A stretch of DNA of 64,000 nt from DASUPK01 sp963797265 (GCA_963797265.1 CAWCOY010000003.1:620001-684000), one strand, 5' to 3'. Counted from the stretch's first letter, positions 51,160-60,165 are shown. Numbers and translations: made by a program. The notes: a model not told the origin generated them from the sequence alone.

Positions 51160-52611
51160 ATGATCCTGGCCATCGACCAGGGGACCACCGGGACGACCTG
51201 CATCGTCTTCGACGACGAGGGGCGCCCGAAGGGGCGTGCCTACAGCGAGTTCCAGCAGCACTTCCCACGCCCCGGCTGGGTCGAGCACGACGCGGGCGAG
51301 ATCTGGGAGGTGACCAGGAGGGTCGCGGTCGGAGCGCTCGCGGACGCGGCGGTGCAGGGATCGGACCTGCGGGGAATCGGGATCACCAACCAGCGCGAGA
51401 CCGTCGTCGCCTGGGACCCGAAGACCGGGGTGCCGGTGCACCGCGCGCTGGTCTGGCAGGACCGGCGCACCGCCGCCCGTTGTGACGAGCTTCGCGAGCA
51501 GGGCCACGAGGACCTGGTCCGAGAGCGGACCGGGCTGGTCATCGATCCCTACTTCTCCGGGACGAAGATCGAATGGCTGATCAGGAACGGGGATCTGCCG
51601 GAGGGGACCGTGTTCGGGACGATCGACTCGTGGCTCGCGTTCAAGCTCACCGGCCGTCACCTGATCGAGTACTCGAACGCCTCGCGGACGATGCTGTTCG
51701 ACATCCGCAAGCTCGCCTGGGACGAGGAGCTCTGTGACCTGCTCGGGGTCGGAGCGGGATCGCTGCCCGAGCCGGTGCCCTCCGCGCAGATCTACGGCAC
51801 GACCTCGGCGTTCGGCGGCGAGGTGCCGGTGGCCGGCATCGCCGGAGACCAGCAGGCGGCGCTCTTCGGGCAGGCCTGCCAGCAGCCGGGCGAGACCAAG
51901 AACACCTACGGCACCGGGAGCTTCGTCCTGCTCAACACCGGCACCGATGCGCCCGAGCCGGGGGAGGGACTGCTCACCACCGTCGCCTGGGGCCTCGGGG
52001 ATCGAGTCGACTACGCGCTCGAGGCCGCGGTCTTCGTCACGGGGGCGGCGGTGCAGTGGCTTCGGGACGGTCTCGGGATCATCGGTGAGGCGTCCGAGAG
52101 CGAGGCGCTGGCCGCCTCGCTCGACTCGAACGAGGACGTCTATTTCGTTCCCGCCCTGACCGGGCTCGGCTCCCCTCACTGGGATCCCTATGCCCGGGGG
52201 ACGATCGTGGGGCTCACCCGCGGCACGGGACGCGCCCACCTCGCCCGCGCCGCTCTCGAGTCGATCGCCTACCAGACGGTCGATGCGGTGCGCGCGCAGG
52301 AGGCCGCCTCGGGCGAGAGCGTTCCCTCGCTGAAGGCCGACGGCGGCGCGGTCGCGAACGCCTGGCTGATGCAGTTCCAGGCGGATGTCCTCGGCGTGCC
52401 CGTGATCGTTCCCGAGGTCGCGGAGACGACGGCCCTCGGCGCCGCCTACCTGGCCGGAATCGCGACGGACCTATGGACCGCGGAGCAGGTGCGCGAGATG
52501 TGGCGCGAGGCCGCACGGTACGAGCCGCGAATGGAGGAGGCCGAGAGGGACGGGCTGCTCGGCCGCTGGCGCGAGGCGCTCGCCCGCTCGCGAGGCTGGA
52601 GCAAGACGTAA
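51160..52611 (+). CDS. glpK: Glycerol kinase
   Basis: A 483-aa FGGY kinase that phosphorylates glycerol to sn-glycerol 3-phosphate. DQGTTGTTCIVFDDEGRPKG is the ATP-binding start; GIGITNQRETVVAWDPKTG and VWQDRRTA are the substrate loop; YFSGTKIEWLI, IAGDQQAALFGQ and GTGSFVLLNTG follow, then KADGGAVANAWLMQFQADVL near the C terminus. Full length. A rho-independent-like hairpin (52648-52672) separates it from plsC. It feeds the acyltransferase next door with glycerol 3-phosphate. Confidence 0.95.
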   Translation: MILAIDQGTTGTTCIVFDDEGRPKGRAYSEFQQHFPRPGWVEHDAGEIWEVTRRVAVGALADAAVQGSDLRGIGITNQRETVVAWDPKTGVPVHRALVWQDRRTAARCDELREQGHEDLVRERTGLVIDPYFSGTKIEWLIRNGDLPEGTVFGTIDSWLAFKLTGRHLIEYSNASRTMLFDIRKLAWDEELCDLLGVGAGSLPEPVPSAQIYGTTSAFGGEVPVAGIAGDQQAALFGQACQQPGETKNTYGTGSFVLLNTGTDAPEPGEGLLTTVAWGLGDRVDYALEAAVFVTGAAVQWLRDGLGIIGEASESEALAASLDSNEDVYFVPALTGLGSPHWDPYARGTIVGLTRGTGRAHLARAALESIAYQTVDAVRAQEAASGESVPSLKADGGAVANAWLMQFQADVLGVPVIVPEVAETTALGAAYLAGIATDLWTAEQVREMWREAARYEPRMEEAERDGLLGRWREALARSRGWSKT

Positions 52612-52647
52612 CTTGGCAGTCAAGATCGGGTAGGAATCAACACGTGC

Positions 52648-52672
52648 CGCCGTCTTCGACGAGGCGTTTTTT
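52648..52672 (+). terminator. Intrinsic terminator after glpK
   Basis: CGCC-GTC-TTC-GAC-(GA)-GGCG: a 7-bp stem with a 2-nt bulge, followed by TTTTTT (52667-52672). It lies just before the plsC start, so some read-through or a separate promoter is needed for plsC. Confidence 0.65.
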
Positions 52673-52681
52673 CTGAGAGAT

Positions 52682-53482
52682 ATGCCGAAGGTGAATCCCA
52701 GCGACATGAAGCCGCAGGTCTACAAGGACCCCAGGCCTGCCGAGATGTTCACGCAGTACCACCTCAGCGCGCGGCGGGGCGTCGGCTGGATCTACGACCT
52801 GGCGCGGATGATCCTCACCATCCCGACGATCCTCCTCTACCGGGCGCGTGCGATTGGCGTGGAGAACCTCCCACAGACCGGCCCGGTGATCCTCGCCCCC
52901 AACCACTTCAGCCAGTGGGACCACTTCTTCGCCGCCGTCTATCTGCAGCGGAAGGTCCAGTTCATGGCGAAGTCACAGCTCTTCACCAACCCCGCCATCA
53001 AGTTCATCTTCAAGTACGGCGGTGCATTCCCGGTGAGGCGGGGTCATCACGACGAGGAGGCCTTCATCACCGCAAACACCGTCCTCGAGAGGGGAGGCAC
53101 CCTGCTCATGTACGCGGAGGGCGGCCGCTCCAGGACGGGTGACCTCGGGGAGCCGAAGCGCGGGATCGGCAAGATCGCGCTGGAGTCGGGAGCCCCCGTC
53201 GTCCCGGTCGCGATCCACGGCTCGGCCCACGTGCGCGGCTGGAGGCGATTCCGCTTCCCCAAGGTGACGATCCAGTACGGCGAGCCCGTGACCTTCCCGG
53301 TGAAGGCCGTTCCGGACCGAGACGAGCAGCAGCAGGTGGCCAACCAGATCTTCGACCGCGTGCGCGCGATGTACGTCGACCTCGAGGAGAACGGCCGGCG
53401 CGACGTGCTGCGACGGCTGCGCGAAGGGCTGCCGAGCACCTCCCCCGAGCCGGACGCCCACCACGAGTCGGGTCGCGCCTAG
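52682..53482 (+). CDS. 1-acyl-sn-glycerol-3-phosphate acyltransferase (PlsC family)
   Basis: A 266-aa enzyme placing an acyl group on lysophosphatidate. The HX4D motif is NHFSQWD (His75, Asp80), with KYGGAFPVRRG (motif II), YAEGGRSRTGDL (EGGRS, motif III) and GAPVVPVAIHGS (motif IV). A hydrophobic helix (residues ~41-55, RMILTIPTILLYR) may sit in the membrane. A second acyltransferase role (e.g., for mycolyl or triacylglycerol) cannot be excluded. The stop is 3 bp from that of the convergent MBL gene. Confidence 0.92.
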   Translation: MPKVNPSDMKPQVYKDPRPAEMFTQYHLSARRGVGWIYDLARMILTIPTILLYRARAIGVENLPQTGPVILAPNHFSQWDHFFAAVYLQRKVQFMAKSQLFTNPAIKFIFKYGGAFPVRRGHHDEEAFITANTVLERGGTLLMYAEGGRSRTGDLGEPKRGIGKIALESGAPVVPVAIHGSAHVRGWRRFRFPKVTIQYGEPVTFPVKAVPDRDEQQQVANQIFDRVRAMYVDLEENGRRDVLRRLREGLPSTSPEPDAHHESGRA

Positions 53483-53485
53483 CCG

Positions 53486-54394
53486 CTACTCCTCGTAGCG
53501 CGGCTCGAGCTTCTCCCAGAACTCCGGGTCGTGGCCGGGGACCATGAGCGCGTACGGATACGTGCGCCGGTAGGCCTGTAGCTCGCGGAGCGACCGGCGC
53601 CAGTTGTGCTCGTCGGCCATCATCGTCGGCTCGGCCCGGCCCTCGAACTGCTTCCAGTCGTAGGCGGCGTCGCCGATGACGACGAAGTCGCGCCGCGGCA
53701 GTCGCAGGATCACCGAGACGTGTCCTGCGCTGTGCCCGGGGGTGTAGGCCAGGCGGACGGAGCCGTCGCCGAAGAGGTCGAAGCTGCGGCCGAAGGGGCC
53801 GTATGACTCGATGAAGTCGGCGTCGAAGTCCACCGTGTAGTACTCGAAGGCGTAGTCGTAGTGGGTGGGGTGATAGCCGCGCAGCAGGGGAAACGAGCCG
53901 CTGGTCGCCTCCTCCCATTCGGTCGCGCTGAACACGAACTGAGCCTCCGGGAACGCCTCGATGCCCGAGGCGTGGTCCTCGTGCAGGTGGGTGAGGACGA
54001 CGAAGGCGATGTCGGAGTGGGAGAGGCCCCGTTCGCGGAGCTGGGAGACGAGGTCACGGCCCTCCTCCACCCTGTAGTGGCGGCCCGAGAAACGCCCGAG
54101 GTTGTCGCGCGGATTCCTGGCGACCGAGGGGTGCAGGCCGGCATCGATCAGGATGTTGCCGACGCTCGGATGGCGGACCAGGTAGACCGGTACGGGCCGG
54201 GACTCCCAGGACTCCGGCGAGGACCCGATGCCCACGGCGCGCATCCGGCTAATCAGGCCGGTGCCCTTCCGGTCGAAGAACGACTCGGGCCAGAGCGCGT
54301 CGCCGGTGTTGAGCGGCTCTATGACGACCGTGGCGCCGTCGGTTCCGCCCTCGAGCGGCTCTCGCAGCGGAGTCGGCTCCGCATTCACCTTCAT
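53486..54394 (-). CDS. Metallo-beta-lactamase-fold hydrolase (lactonase-like)
   Basis: A ~302-aa protein from ATG 54394; ATGs at 54406 and 54421 are alternatives. The metal-binding motif is HLHEDHASG (HxHxDH), with GHSAGHVSVIL (His), VIGDAAYDW (Asp) and MVPGHDPEFW (His). YLVRHPSVGNILIDAGL precedes it. The pattern matches AHL-lactonase-like or related MBL hydrolases with two Zn. No signal peptide. It is divergent from an SDR gene with overlapping 5' regions. Confidence 0.85.
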   Translation of the reverse strand: MKVNAEPTPLREPLEGGTDGATVVIEPLNTGDALWPESFFDRKGTGLISRMRAVGIGSSPESWESRPVPVYLVRHPSVGNILIDAGLHPSVARNPRDNLGRFSGRHYRVEEGRDLVSQLRERGLSHSDIAFVVLTHLHEDHASGIEAFPEAQFVFSATEWEEATSGSFPLLRGYHPTHYDYAFEYYTVDFDADFIESYGPFGRSFDLFGDGSVRLAYTPGHSAGHVSVILRLPRRDFVVIGDAAYDWKQFEGRAEPTMMADEHNWRRSLRELQAYRRTYPYALMVPGHDPEFWEKLEPRYEE

Positions 54395-54419
54395 GCTGGC
54401 CAGCATATGCTCAGCCGTC

Positions 54420-55277
54420 ATGGCTGAAAGCACGAAATCGCGCATCTTCGCGCCCGGGTTGCTCGACGGGCAGGTCTGTGTGGTTTCGGGCGCGGGGACG
54501 GGGCTGGGCCGGGCGACCGCCCTCGAGCTGACGGGCCTGGGTGCCACCGTGATCGGCTGCGGCCGCCGCACCGAGCCGCTCGAGGGCATGGTCGCGGAGG
54601 TCTCCGAGCGCGGTGGGAGCGCCGAGTTCGAGGCGCTCGACATCCGCGACGAGGAGGCAGTCGACGGCTTCATCGACGGTGTCGTGGAGCGCCACGGCCG
54701 GATCGACCTTCTGGTCAACAACGCGGGTGGGCAGTTCCTCAGCCCCGCAGAGGCGATCACGCCGAAGGGATTCCGGACCGTGATCGACCTCAACGTCCAG
54801 GGCACCTGGCAGATGACCCATGCCGCGGCGACCAAGGCGTTCATCCCACAGCGGGGCGGCAAGGTGATCAGCATCACCGTCTCGCCGCACATGGGGTTCC
54901 CGGGGATGGTCCACACCGGCGCGGCCCGGGCGGCGGTTGAGAACATGATGCGAACCCTCTCGGTCGAGTGGGCGCGATTCGGAATCCGGCTGGTGGCGGT
55001 GGCGATCGGGCAGTTCGACACCGAGACGCTTCGCACCAAGTACCCGAAGGCGATCGTCGAGGGCGTGGCCGGCACCGTGCCCCTCGGTCGCCTCGGGACC
55101 GGGGAGGAGATGGCCTGGCTCGCCGCCTATCTCGCCTCACCGGCCGGCGACTTCTACTCCGGCTGCGTGATCACCGTCGACGGGGCCCGCGATAACTGGT
55201 TCGGCCGGTGGCCGCCCGGCGGCGCCACCGAGGCGGGTGGCGAGCCGCTCGCCGAGGAGCGGCGCCCCAAGGACTAG
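54420..55277 (+). CDS. SDR enzyme resembling peroxisomal trans-2-enoyl-CoA reductase (PECR)
   Basis: A 285-aa protein from ATG 54420. SGAGTGLGRATALELTGLG is the nucleotide loop, FEALDIRDEEAVD the adenine pocket and LVNNAGGQFLS the NNAG motif. The catalytic YxxxK is replaced: ISITVSPHMGFPGMVHTGAA, then RAAVENMM, exactly as in PECR/2,4-dienoyl-CoA reductases (VHSGAARAGV). It probably reduces an enoyl-CoA with NADPH. Its stop overlaps that of the convergent methyltransferase (55274-55277). Confidence 0.85.
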   Translation: MAESTKSRIFAPGLLDGQVCVVSGAGTGLGRATALELTGLGATVIGCGRRTEPLEGMVAEVSERGGSAEFEALDIRDEEAVDGFIDGVVERHGRIDLLVNNAGGQFLSPAEAITPKGFRTVIDLNVQGTWQMTHAAATKAFIPQRGGKVISITVSPHMGFPGMVHTGAARAAVENMMRTLSVEWARFGIRLVAVAIGQFDTETLRTKYPKAIVEGVAGTVPLGRLGTGEEMAWLAAYLASPAGDFYSGCVITVDGARDNWFGRWPPGGATEAGGEPLAEERRPKD

Positions 55278-56059
55278 GGCCGCTCGCCCCCGACGATCAC
55301 CCAGGGGCGCTCCACGGTCAGACCGTCGTCGGATCGTCTCACCGACAGGCCTGTCGGCTCGCCGCCGTTGGCCTCCGCCTCGAGCGCGGCCCAGACTCGC
55401 TCACGCTCGGCGGCTCCGGGTTTGGCCTGGTCCAGCCAGCGCTCCGCGGGGAGAGGCTGCCTCCGCTCGGAGCGGGGCACGGCGCGGACGCCCGCGTCCG
55501 CCAGGATGCCCACCAGCTCATCGATCTCGAGTGCCCGTGTGTGGCTGGGGTCGCGGAGCCGTTCGATCTCGGTGTGGCGCTCGCCGATCTCGCCTTGCTC
55601 GCCCACCATGTCGATCACCGAGACCGTTCCCCCAGGCCTGCAGACCCGGGCCATCTCGCATGCGGCCGTCGCCGTGTCGTCGAAGTGATGGAAAGCGAAG
55701 CGGCTGACCACGACGTCGAATTGGGCGTCGGCGAACGGAATCCGGGTCGCGTCGCCCTCGGCGAAGACGACGTTCTCGACGCCGTCCTCCCGCGCGGAAC
55801 GTGCTCCGGCCTCCAGCATCTCCCGCGTCAGGTCCAGCACGACCGCGAAGGCCGCGGTCTCCGCCAGGTAGCGGCCAAGCCGGCCGCTGCCCCCGGCGAC
55901 GTCGAGCACCACGTCGGAGGCGGAAACCGGGACGTGCTGCCCGATCCACTCGAGTACGTCGCGGTCACGGAAGATCGATCCAGGCCGCTCGAAGTTCCCG
56001 GCCTGCTTGGCGAACTCCCGCCTCGTGGTCTCCCGGTTAGCTGCGTCAGTCCGTGCCAT
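55274..56059 (-). CDS. Class I SAM-dependent methyltransferase
   Basis: A 261-aa protein. Motif I VVLDVAGGSGRLGRYLAETA, motif II-like AVVLDLTREMLEAGARSARE, VVFAEGDATRIPFADAQFDV (motif III), FAFHHFDDT and VCRPGGTVSVIDMVG (post III). The family is that of small-molecule UbiE/BioC-like methyltransferases. BioC function is tempting given the biotin genes ~15 kb away but cannot be shown. It sits 10 bp after the SDR gene (56070) on the same strand. Confidence 0.88.
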   Translation of the reverse strand: MARTDAANRETTRREFAKQAGNFERPGSIFRDRDVLEWIGQHVPVSASDVVLDVAGGSGRLGRYLAETAAFAVVLDLTREMLEAGARSAREDGVENVVFAEGDATRIPFADAQFDVVVSRFAFHHFDDTATAACEMARVCRPGGTVSVIDMVGEQGEIGERHTEIERLRDPSHTRALEIDELVGILADAGVRAVPRSERRQPLPAERWLDQAKPGAAERERVWAALEAEANGGEPTGLSVRRSDDGLTVERPWVIVGGERP

Positions 56060-56069
56060 CCGGCGAGGC

Positions 56070-56906
56070 TCAGGAATACATGCCGGTGAACTGTCCTCCG
56101 GTGACGTTGATCACCTGACCCTGGATGAAGTTCGAGTACTGCGAGCAGAGGAACGCCACGGGCCCCGCGGCGTCGGAGGGCTCAGCCGGGCGACCGAGCG
56201 GGATCGTCATCCGCGCCATCTGGCGCATCTGCTCCGGAATCCCGAGCAAGACCTCCTCGGTGCTCTCGCCCGCGGCCTGCATCGTCTCGCCCTTCTCCTT
56301 GGCCTGGGTGAGCCGGGTCTCGACGAACCCGAAGGCGACCGCGTTGCAGTTGATCTTGAACTGACCCCATTCCTTGGCGACGGTCTTGGTCAGGCCGGTG
56401 ACGCCGGCCTTGGCCGACGAGTAGTTGGCCTGGCCCGCGTTCCCCATGGTGCCCGAGATCGAGGTGATGTTGACGATCTTGCGGAACACCTCCTCGCCGG
56501 CCTCGGCCTCCTTCTTCGCGGCCTCTCGCCAGGTCGGGGCCAGGGCGCGGATCACTCGGAAGGGCACGATCGTGTGGATGTCGAGCATCGCCTGGAACTG
56601 CTCGTCGGACATCTTGTGGACGACCCCGTCCCAGGTGTAGCCGGCGTTGTTGACGACGGCGTCGACCTGGCCGAAGGCGTCGATCGCGGCCTTGACCATG
56701 TCGTCGGACATCCCCGGCTTGGTGAGGTCACCGGCGAAGACGGCGGTCTCGCCGTCGATCTCCTTGGCCGCCTCCTCCGCGATGTCTCCGTCGAGGTCGT
56801 TGATCAGCACCCTGGCCCCCTCCTTCACGAACAGCTCGGCCGTGGCGCGGCCGATTCCTCTCGCCGAGCCGGTGATGATCGCGCTCTTTCCGTCAAGCAA
56901 TCCCAA
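56070..56906 (-). CDS. SDR, FabG-like
   Basis: A 278-aa protein from TTG 56906 with GAGGAGG 6 nt upstream. ITGSARGIGRATAELFVKEG (cofactor loop), INDLDGDIAEEAAKEI (Asp favouring NAD), VVNNAGYTWDGVVHKMSDEQ, then SISGTMGNAGQANYSSAKAG (Ser-Tyr-Lys triad) and VAFGFVETRLT. Probably a 3-hydroxyacyl-CoA or beta-keto reductase. It is followed by the methyltransferase and preceded by the thioesterase and MFS gene on the same strand. Confidence 0.9.
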   Translation of the reverse strand: MGLLDGKSAIITGSARGIGRATAELFVKEGARVLINDLDGDIAEEAAKEIDGETAVFAGDLTKPGMSDDMVKAAIDAFGQVDAVVNNAGYTWDGVVHKMSDEQFQAMLDIHTIVPFRVIRALAPTWREAAKKEAEAGEEVFRKIVNITSISGTMGNAGQANYSSAKAGVTGLTKTVAKEWGQFKINCNAVAFGFVETRLTQAKEKGETMQAAGESTEEVLLGIPEQMRQMARMTIPLGRPAEPSDAAGPVAFLCSQYSNFIQGQVINVTGGQFTGMYS

Positions 56907-56942
56907 GGTCGCCTCCTCTAGATGGTGTGGGGTGGGGGATTC

Positions 56943-57359
56943 TTACCCAAACCTGTAAGTGGCGATCCCATGGGCCACCACGGTGCCCTCGGGGCCGGTG
57001 ACGGTGACCTCGCAGAAGCTCAGTCGCCCCGCGCGCCTGGCCACCCTCGCCTCGGCGCGGAGATCGACGGCGTCGGCCGCCGAGGCGAAGTTGACCGAGA
57101 GCGAGACGGTGGACCCCGCGACGCTCTCCGGCACCTCGTCGGTGGCCCAGGCCGCGGCCATCGCCGCGGTGTCGATCAGGGCACCGATCGCGCCGCCGTG
57201 GACGACCTTGCCGATCGTCGCCAGCTCCGGCTTGAAGGGGAGCTCGAGGACGGCCTCGTCGGTGCCGAGGGAGGCGACCCTGATGCCGAGCTCGGCGGCG
57301 TGGGGCGAGTTCGGGATGAACTGCTCGATGATCTCGCGGCGAGTGGGCCCCGGACGCAC
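56943..57359 (-). CDS. PaaI-family hotdog thioesterase
   Basis: A 138-aa hotdog protein. ELATIGKVVHGGAIGALIDT is the VHGG motif with the catalytic-helix start, STVSLSVNFASAADA follows, and CEVTVTGPEGTVVAHGIATY ends the fold. It hydrolyses acyl-CoA thioesters; the chain type is not set by sequence. It lies between SDR and MFS, likely in one transcription unit (gaps 36 and 18 bp). Confidence 0.9.
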   Translation of the reverse strand: MRPGPTRREIIEQFIPNSPHAAELGIRVASLGTDEAVLELPFKPELATIGKVVHGGAIGALIDTAAMAAAWATDEVPESVAGSTVSLSVNFASAADAVDLRAEARVARRAGRLSFCEVTVTGPEGTVVAHGIATYRFG

Positions 57360-57377
57360 GCGAAAGACCCTATGGGG

Positions 57378-59045
57378 TCAGAGGCCGAGGATGCCCTGGA
57401 TCAGCGAGAGGGCCGAGCGCGGGTCGACGCCGTGCTCCTCCTCGAACTTCCGCTGCAGCCGGTCGTCGAAGAGGGCCAGGAGGAGCTCCTCGCGGCTGGA
57501 GCCGAAGCGGCACGCCGCGCGATCGAGCGCTTCGAGCGAGGCGTTCTGTAGGGCGCCGGTGATCCCGCCCACGTCCGGCAGATCGCGGGGCTGGCAGGGA
57601 TCGGCGATCTGGACGGTCTCCCGGGTGGAGCGCCCATAGGCGATGCCGTAGCCGCCGGCGGCGACCAGCGCCGCGATCGCGGCCATCGCGACTGCCCGGC
57701 GGGAGAGCGCCCGCGCCACCCCGAGGGCGCCCGTAAGCAGGATCAGGGCCGCCAGCAGGGCGAGTCCCGAGGTGACGATGAAGGCCGGCCGGAAGGCCGA
57801 GCGGACGGCGCCGGTCACGACGTCGTCCAGCTGGCCGCCGAGATGCTCCATCTCGACGGCCTCGTCTCCCTGCAGCCCGGACTGCGCCTTATCGATCTCC
57901 TTCTGCAGCTCGCCGCGGGGATCGTCGGTGTTGAGACCCCCGAAGAGGTCGGGCGCGATCTCGATCTTCTTCTCCGGCGGGAGGTTCGCGTCCAGCACGG
58001 CGGCGGTCCCCTGCTCGCGCGCCGTGTCGATGGTCGAGGTCAGATGGGAGGAGATCAGCGGGGCGAGGACGGCAAGGGCCACAGCGATGCCGGCATGGCG
58101 GATCGCGAGCAGCCTCGCCGTGTCCTGACGGGTGCACTCGGGGATCAGCTCGCCGGAGAGGGCCGGCAGCGCCATCCCCATGCCGGCTCCGGCGAGTACC
58201 TGCGGCACCACGGTCAACCAGGCCGAGGCGCCCGGCAGCAGGGCCAGGCAGCCGACTCCGCCGGCCACCAGCAGGCAGCCGGCGATCGCCTTGGTCTCGG
58301 GGTCACCGGGCAGTCGCGAGGAGGCGATCGCCGCGATCGGCAGGACGCTCACCGCGAGGGCCGCCGCGAGCGGCTCGATGCTCCAGCCCGAGACCAGCAG
58401 GAGCACGACGAGAAAGATGACGGCGGTGAGGGAGGCCGAGAGCAGCGCCAGCGCGACCGCCGGTCGCCAGGGGAGCGGGGAGGAGGCGCGGCCGGCATCG
58501 CGGAGGCCGGCGTCGGCCCGCTCGGTGCGCGCCACCTGCAGGGCGACCAGCAGCCCCGGGAGCACGATCGGCGCCTGCGCGAGGAAGATCGCGCGCCACG
58601 AGAAGGCCTGGGTGAGCGCGCCGCCGAGCGCCGGGCCGACGGCGATTCCGAAGACCGACGCCGCCACCCACATGCGGCGACCGTGACCCGGCCTGCCGCC
58701 GTCGAGAAGAGCGAAGGCCGCCACCAGCCCCCCGGCTCCGCCGAGCGCCTGAACCGCGCGGAGCGTGAGCAGCAGGCCGAGCGAGTTCGAGGCGCCGCAG
58801 CCGAGCGAAGCCGCCAGGAACAGCGCGAAACCCGCCGCCCCGACGCGCGCGTCGCCGAAGCGGCGGCAGAGCGCAGCGGCCGGCAGCAGCGCCAACGCCA
58901 GGACCGCGGTGTAGACGCCGAGCACCAGGGCGACGCCCTCGACCGTCGCGTCGAGCTCGACCAGAATCGAGGGCAGGCCGAGCGTGACGATCGACGCGTC
59001 CGCCAGGGCGATCCCGGCGGCGATTGCGATGCAGGCGCGCTTCAC
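57378..59045 (-). CDS. MFS transporter with extended C-terminal domain
   Basis: A 555-aa protein. IAIAAGIALADASIVTLGLP is the first helix. CRRFGDARVGAAGFALFLAA is the motif-A loop and VFGIAVGPALGGALTQAFSW is motif-C-like. About 12-14 helices in residues 1-480, interrupted by a loop of ~90 residues near 345-415 (TSTIDTAREQGTAAVLDANL), unusual for the family. The last ~75 residues (IADPCQPRDLPDVGGITGAL) form a soluble tail with Cys. Divergent from DUF4242, with operator sites between them. Probably under control of the TetR at 59530. Confidence 0.88.
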   Translation of the reverse strand: MKRACIAIAAGIALADASIVTLGLPSILVELDATVEGVALVLGVYTAVLALALLPAAALCRRFGDARVGAAGFALFLAASLGCGASNSLGLLLTLRAVQALGGAGGLVAAFALLDGGRPGHGRRMWVAASVFGIAVGPALGGALTQAFSWRAIFLAQAPIVLPGLLVALQVARTERADAGLRDAGRASSPLPWRPAVALALLSASLTAVIFLVVLLLVSGWSIEPLAAALAVSVLPIAAIASSRLPGDPETKAIAGCLLVAGGVGCLALLPGASAWLTVVPQVLAGAGMGMALPALSGELIPECTRQDTARLLAIRHAGIAVALAVLAPLISSHLTSTIDTAREQGTAAVLDANLPPEKKIEIAPDLFGGLNTDDPRGELQKEIDKAQSGLQGDEAVEMEHLGGQLDDVVTGAVRSAFRPAFIVTSGLALLAALILLTGALGVARALSRRAVAMAAIAALVAAGGYGIAYGRSTRETVQIADPCQPRDLPDVGGITGALQNASLEALDRAACRFGSSREELLLALFDDRLQRKFEEEHGVDPRSALSLIQGILGL

Positions 59046-59094
59046 GGCGCAAAGCTAGCGCGGGGCGTCATGCAGCCAGCCAGGCCGTTCCAGC

Positions 59095-59106
59095 ACGATC
59101 GGTCGT
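59095..59106. promoter_or_regulatory. TetR operator ACGA-n4-TCGT, copy 1
   Basis: ACGATCGGTCGT in the 113-bp gap between MFS and DUF4242 starts. It sits upstream of the TATAGT (59114-59119) that probably serves as -10 for the DUF4242 gene. Confidence 0.7.
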
Positions 59107-59122
59107 TCTTCTGTATAGTCGC

Positions 59123-59134
59123 ACGACCGTTCGT
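59123..59134. promoter_or_regulatory. TetR operator ACGA-n4-TCGT, copy 2
   Basis: ACGACCGTTCGT, overlapping the expected transcription start of the DUF4242 gene. Copies 1 and 2 flank the -10 element, a layout suited to repression. Confidence 0.72.
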
Positions 59135-59158
59135 ACTAACTAACGAAGGAGTCCCGAG

Positions 59159-59479
59159 ATGAGCAGCAACGAAGAGATGACGACATACGCGATCCGCCGC
59201 AAGAACGCCTGGGCCTCGCCGGCCGAGCTCGAAGTGGTCGCAGCTCGGTCGAAGCAGGTCGCCGACGAAGAGTTCCCCACGGCCGTGCGCTGGATTCGCA
59301 GCTACGTGATCGCGGAGGAGGACGGAACCCTGGGCACCGTTTGCATCTACCAGGCGGTCGGCCCCGAGGCGATTCGCGAGCACGCTCAGCGCGTGGGCAT
59401 GCCGGCGGACGAGATCTGGAAGGTCGCGGACACGGTCGTGATCCGGCCCGACCCGGAGAAGGCCGCTGTCGCAGCGTGA
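59159..59479 (+). CDS. DUF4242-domain protein
   Basis: A 106-aa protein from ATG 59159 with AAGGAG 8 nt upstream. It has a ferredoxin-like pattern: YAIRRKNAWASPAELEVVAA, then VRWIRSYVIAEEDGTLGTVC and IYQAVGPEAIREHAQRVGMP, DEIWKVADTVV. The family (DUF4242, nickel-binding or NIPSNAP-like fold) has no firmly known function. Two TetR operators overlap its promoter, so it is a likely regulated target. Confidence 0.88.
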   Translation: MSSNEEMTTYAIRRKNAWASPAELEVVAARSKQVADEEFPTAVRWIRSYVIAEEDGTLGTVCIYQAVGPEAIREHAQRVGMPADEIWKVADTVVIRPDPEKAAVAA

Positions 59480-59529
59480 CCGCGGGGGTGGCGGCGGTCC
59501 CGGAGCGATCGCCCGCCGTCCGGCCGTGG

Positions 59530-60165
59530 CTATGCGACGGCCGCGTCCAGGCGCCGGTCGATGGCCCGCTGGGCCCGCTTGATCGGCTCGGAGTCATGTG
59601 CGACGAACTGGGTGTTGGCGAGCAGCAGCGAGGCCTCGAGTTCGAAGGCGAGCTGCCCGGCATCCTCATCCGCTCGGATGGTGCCCTCCCGTTGGGCCTC
59701 CTTGATGGCGCCCTCCAGTCGCCTCATCCAGTCGTCGAGGAAGGCGAAGATCCGATCGCGCACCGGGCCCGGCTGCATGCTCATCTCGAACAGGGTCGAA
59801 GCGAAAAAGCAGCCGCCGGGGAACGTCCCCGCCTCCACGTAGCGCAGGTAGCCGGAGAGGAGATCGCGGAGGCGCTCGAGTCCGGTCTTGGCGCCCGATG
59901 ACGGTTCGATCACCTCGTGATCGAAGATCGAATTGGCGTTCTCCACGGTCGCCAGCTGGAGCTCCTCCTTGGAGCCGAAGTGGGCGAAGAGGCCGCTCTT
60001 GCTCATCCCGACGGCGTCGGCGAGGCGGCCCAGCGAGAGCCCGCTGATCCCCTCGACCGTGGCCAGCCGCGCCGCCTCGTCGAGGATCGCGGCGCGGCTG
60101 CGTTCGCCGTCGCTTCTCCGCTTGCGTGTCGGCTGAGGGGAGGGGGTGTCGGACTTGCTCGCCAC
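59530..60165 (-). CDS. TetR-family regulator (LmrA/YxaF-like)
   Basis: A 211-aa protein. HTH: AAILDEAARLATVEGISGLS, LGRLADAVGMSKSGLFAHFG (recognition helix) and SKEELQLATVE. The C-terminal domain has AGTFPGGCFFASTLFEMSMQ, the LmrA/YxaF-type TetR_C signature. An ACGA-n4-TCGT operator lies 15 bp upstream of its start (60180-60191), and two more control the DUF4242/MFS intergenic region, so autoregulation plus local regulation are likely. It follows the MMPL gene on the same strand. Confidence 0.93.
   Translation of the reverse strand: MASKSDTPSPQPTRKRRSDGERSRAAILDEAARLATVEGISGLSLGRLADAVGMSKSGLFAHFGSKEELQLATVENANSIFDHEVIEPSSGAKTGLERLRDLLSGYLRYVEAGTFPGGCFFASTLFEMSMQPGPVRDRIFAFLDDWMRRLEGAIKEAQREGTIRADEDAGQLAFELEASLLLANTQFVAHDSEPIKRAQRAIDRRLDAAVA

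Noticed and set aside
50218..52239. 673-aa minus-strand frame starting opposite glpK and the glycosyltransferase
   Set aside because: Only its last 70 codons (the biotin carrier from ATG 50430) are real; the upstream part mirrors two recognised plus-strand genes.
54394..55075. N-terminal extension of the MBL hydrolase to give 529 aa
   Set aside because: It runs antisense to the PECR-like SDR and has no MBL features; a start near 54394 is used.
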